A stretch of DNA of 64,000 nt from Psychrobacillus sp. FSL K6-2836 (GTDB lineage Bacteria; Bacillota; Bacilli; Bacillales_A; Planococcaceae). Below, one piece after another: positions 61,475 through 64,000 of the stretch (within the stretch, counting starts at the first letter, position 1; each line of letters starts with the position of its first letter). The notes below the pieces were generated by a model. That model was not told the DNA's origin. It made no database searches and saw nothing but the letters and a program-made list of their open reading frames with translations. The stretch is from positions 3,782,001 through 3,846,000 of the forward strand of contig NZ_JBBOOM010000001.1 in the NCBI RefSeq assembly GCF_038003085.1, in the 5' to 3' direction. Made by a program: the position numbers and the translations under genes.

Positions 61475-63076
61475 ATGAATGTGAAAACTATTTTTATCAA
61501 TGGGCAAGTTTACACGATGAATCCGAAAGAACCTATTGTGCAATCCATCTTTATTCATAATGAACGAATCGTGGATATGGGGACTAATGAGGGAATTCTA
61601 CTTCAATGGGGGAGAAATGGAGCTAAAATTATCGATTTGGAAGGTCGGGCTGTTTTGCCAGGCTTAATAGATAGTCATTTGCATATTTCAAGCGTTGGTA
61701 TCAATTCACAAGAACTGGATCTCACTAACGTTAAATCTACAGATGATTTATTGGACTCCATCGAGAAATGGGCAGTTAATATGAAGCCTGGTGAGTGGAT
61801 TTTAGGAAGAGGTTGGGATGAGAATGTTTTTCCAGATAGAAGAATTCCATCTATTGAAGAATTAGACAAGGTTTCGTCGAATAAGCCGCTTTTTTTGCCT
61901 CGAATTTGTGGACACGCATTTTTGGTTAACAGCACTGCTTTGAAAATAAGTGGCTACCACCCAAATATGAATATTCCCTATGGCGGTACAATTGTATTAG
62001 ATCCAAATACGAACAAGCCTAATGGGTTATTGCTGGAAACTGCATCAACGATCATTTCCAAGCATATTCCAGAAAAGAGTTACGGACAATTAAAGAGTGC
62101 CTTACAAGCGGGCTTGCAACAAGCTATTCGTTTAGGCTTAACGAGTATTCATACTAATGACCCGAATTATCTAGGAGGTGCGCGACAAACATACAGATTA
62201 TTTGATGAACTTATCAATCATGAGGGAATAGGGCCTCGTAGTAATCTATTAATAGATTATGATTATTTAGAGGAAATGGTGACTTCTGGAATGAGCACTG
62301 GATATGGAAATGACAAGGTTAGAATAGGAGCCATTAAATTATTTGCTGATGGTGCATTAGGTGGTAGGACAGCTCATCTATCGGAGCCTTATCTAGATGA
62401 TCCATGTAATGTTGGCAACGCGATGTACGATAATGAAGTCTTATTTCAACTAATACGTGACATTAGACTGCAAAATATGCCTGTAGCAATACATACGATT
62501 GGGGATCAGGCACTTATTAATGTCCTTGATATTTTAGATCAATTTAAACCGTCCAAATATCGCGATAGGCTCATTCATGTTTCTATATTGAATGAACAAT
62601 TAATCCAAAGATTAAGCAGTCCTCATCGAATGGTTGATCTGCAGCCTAAATTTGTTTCAAGTGATTATCCTTGGATTGAGGATAGACTCGGAAAACATAG
62701 AGCTAGGTTTGCGTATCCTTTTAAAAGCCTCCTAGATAAAGGAGTAATAAGTGCTGGAGGCTCAGATGCTCCAATTGAACCTTTAAATCCGTTATTAGGT
62801 ATTCATGCGGCTATAACTAGAAGGAAGGCTGGAGAAAGCCATAATGGCTATAATGAGTCAGAAAAATTGTCTATGTATGAAGCCATTCATTTATTCACAG
62901 TGGGGGGCGCCTACGCAACCAATGAAGAAAATTTGAAAGGAACATTAGAACGGGGCAAGTTGGGTGATATGACCATTTTATCTAAAGACCCTTTTCAAAT
63001 GGAAAGTCCCGATGAATTATTGACTACCGAAACGGAAATGACCGTTATTGGAGGAGAAGTAAGGTACCAGAGATAA
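61475..63076 (+). CDS. Amidohydrolase of the YtcJ type (Amidohydro_3)
   Basis: A 533-residue metal-dependent hydrolase. The first metal motif is GLIDSHLHIS (about residues 64-73). Later come ILGRGWDENVFPDRR, KLFADGALGGRTAHLSEPYL, HTIGDQALIN and GGSDAPIEPLNPLLGIHAAI, all typical of this family. The physiological substrate is unknown. AAAGGAG is three bases before the ATG and nine before an in-frame GTG at 61481, so the start may be two codons later. The AGCS transporter gene follows about 30 bases on, suggesting uptake and hydrolysis of a related compound. Confidence 0.88.
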   Translation: MNVKTIFINGQVYTMNPKEPIVQSIFIHNERIVDMGTNEGILLQWGRNGAKIIDLEGRAVLPGLIDSHLHISSVGINSQELDLTNVKSTDDLLDSIEKWAVNMKPGEWILGRGWDENVFPDRRIPSIEELDKVSSNKPLFLPRICGHAFLVNSTALKISGYHPNMNIPYGGTIVLDPNTNKPNGLLLETASTIISKHIPEKSYGQLKSALQAGLQQAIRLGLTSIHTNDPNYLGGARQTYRLFDELINHEGIGPRSNLLIDYDYLEEMVTSGMSTGYGNDKVRIGAIKLFADGALGGRTAHLSEPYLDDPCNVGNAMYDNEVLFQLIRDIRLQNMPVAIHTIGDQALINVLDILDQFKPSKYRDRLIHVSILNEQLIQRLSSPHRMVDLQPKFVSSDYPWIEDRLGKHRARFAYPFKSLLDKGVISAGGSDAPIEPLNPLLGIHAAITRRKAGESHNGYNESEKLSMYEAIHLFTVGGAYATNEENLKGTLERGKLGDMTILSKDPFQMESPDELLTTETEMTVIGGEVRYQR

Positions 63077-63106
63077 GCACATAAAAATAAGAGAGGGGTT
63101 ATGCTT

Positions 63107-64000
63107 TTGGATGCAATACTGGAAACGATTGTTGGTTGGTTATGGGGATTACCACTAATATTTACAGTTCTTTTTGTAGGTTTATATTTTACAATTGGAA
63201 GTAAACTTTTTCAGTTTAGTTATTTGCCTCATATTTTTAAAGAAACATTTGGGAAGGTTTTTGGAAAAAAAGATAAAACGGAAGATACAAAAGGAATATT
63301 AACACCATTCCAAGCTGTGGCTACTGCTATTGGGGGAAGTGTGGGGGTAGGGAATATCGGTGGTGTTGCTACTGCAATTGCCATTGGTGGACCTGGAGCA
63401 GTTTTTTGGATGTGGATTACGGCACTCCTAGGTATGATTACAAAAACGGTTGAAGTAACATTATCTGTGTACTACCGAAATACGGATGAAAAAGGCAATC
63501 CATATGGAGGACCAACTTACTATATGGAAAAAGGTCTTGGTGAGGAAAAGAATTTTAAGTATTGGAAGGTTCCAGCAATCCTATTTGGCTTAGGTATTTT
63601 CACTACATTTTTTATCACACTTCAAAATTATACGATTTCAGAAGCAGTTAGCTCTACATTTGATATTGGAATGATACCCGCCTCGTTTATTTATTTAACG
63701 ATTATTTATATTATTATTTACGGTGGCATTAAACGGGTTGGTGAGATTGCTTCTTTGCTCGTTCCGTTTATGTGTTTGTTCTATGTGATCGCTGGACTTT
63801 TTATCATTTTTAAAAATTACTCCGAAATCATACCTGTTTTTTCCTTAATATTTGATAGTGCTTTTTCTGGAATGGCGGCAGTAGGTGGGTTCACCGGAGC
63901 GGCAATTGCTCAGGTAATTCGTATGGGTGTTGCTCGTGCGGTTTATAGTAATGAGGCTGGTTGGGGTACTTCACCAATGATCCACTCAACAGCTAAGACT
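63107..64000 (+). CDS. Sodium:alanine/glycine symporter (AGCS family), partial
   Basis: An open frame of 298 codons running off the right edge. It shows AGCS hallmarks: TPFQAVATAIGGSVGVGNIG, GGVATAIAIGGPGAVFWMW, and later RGVARAVYSNEAGWGTSP-like GVARAVYSNEAGWGTSP. It imports alanine or glycine with Na+. The ATG at 63101 is too close to GAGAGGGG; the TTG at 63107 is better spaced. The family's usual length is about 450-490 residues, so roughly a third is missing. Confidence 0.92.
   Translation, partial: MDAILETIVGWLWGLPLIFTVLFVGLYFTIGSKLFQFSYLPHIFKETFGKVFGKKDKTEDTKGILTPFQAVATAIGGSVGVGNIGGVATAIAIGGPGAVFWMWITALLGMITKTVEVTLSVYYRNTDEKGNPYGGPTYYMEKGLGEEKNFKYWKVPAILFGLGIFTTFFITLQNYTISEAVSSTFDIGMIPASFIYLTIIYIIIYGGIKRVGEIASLLVPFMCLFYVIAGLFIIFKNYSEIIPVFSLIFDSAFSGMAAVGGFTGAAIAQVIRMGVARAVYSNEAGWGTSPMIHSTAKT

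Overview
The window is chromosomal DNA of a low-GC, spore-forming Gram-positive bacterium of the order Bacillales. The backbone follows the gene order I know from Bacillus subtilis: infC-rpmI-rplT-ysdA-ysdB-ysdC, sspI-ysgA-pheS-pheT, rnhC-zapA-cvpA-polX-mutS2-yshE-lcfA-fadR-fadB-etfB-etfA-trxA-uvrC-lysC-yslB-sdhCAB-ysmA-gerE-ysmB-racE-rdgB-ysnB. sspI and gerE mark a spore former. The many intergenic fold-back repeats and frequent TTG starts resemble Planococcaceae/Caryophanaceae such as Psychrobacillus or Lysinibacillus. That placement is recall and inference, not computed.

Layout. 1-6.4 kb: end of the infC operon, cytidine deaminase, YsdB, an all-alpha dUTPase, a DUF2207 membrane protein and an M42 aminopeptidase. 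6.4-13 kb: an accessory block with a small transcript candidate, a two-component system, a three-gene ABC exporter of the lantibiotic-protection type and an erythromycin-esterase-like lipoprotein. 13-24 kb: argF, a GlcD-like oxidase, sspI, a SpoU methyltransferase, T-box-controlled pheST and two transporters. 25-29.7 kb: small accessory genes (GrpB, nitronate monooxygenase, GNAT) and an IS1182-type relic. 29.7-55.4 kb: the conserved block from rnhC to ysnB, holding DNA repair, FadR-controlled beta-oxidation, lysine-riboswitch-controlled aspartokinase and succinate dehydrogenase. 55.4-64 kb: two identical tRNA-Arg genes, a citrate-type sensor/regulator pair with a TctC-like binding protein, a decayed membrane-protein gene, a citrate transporter behind a perfect catabolite-response element, an amidohydrolase and the start of a sodium:alanine symporter.

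Regulation is readable in many places: T-box (pheS), L-box (lysC), two FadR boxes (lcfA and fadR), a cre site (citM), good sigma-A promoters (ysdC, argF, pheST leader, sdhC, tRNA) and many intrinsic terminators.

The most interesting unexplained signal is non-coding. At least seven copies of a long fold-back repeat (module A) lie between genes, four of them joined in constant order to modules B and C. Module C is a roughly 190-nt nested inverted repeat whose apical stem differs between copies while base pairing is kept, as expected of a selected RNA or DNA structure. One copy has become the apparent lysC terminator. A second family (D) sits directly in front of the ribosome binding sites of pheS and fadR. 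A six-unit tandem array after sdhB looks like an expansion of a piece of module A. I do not recognise these as a described system, and I cannot search databases here.
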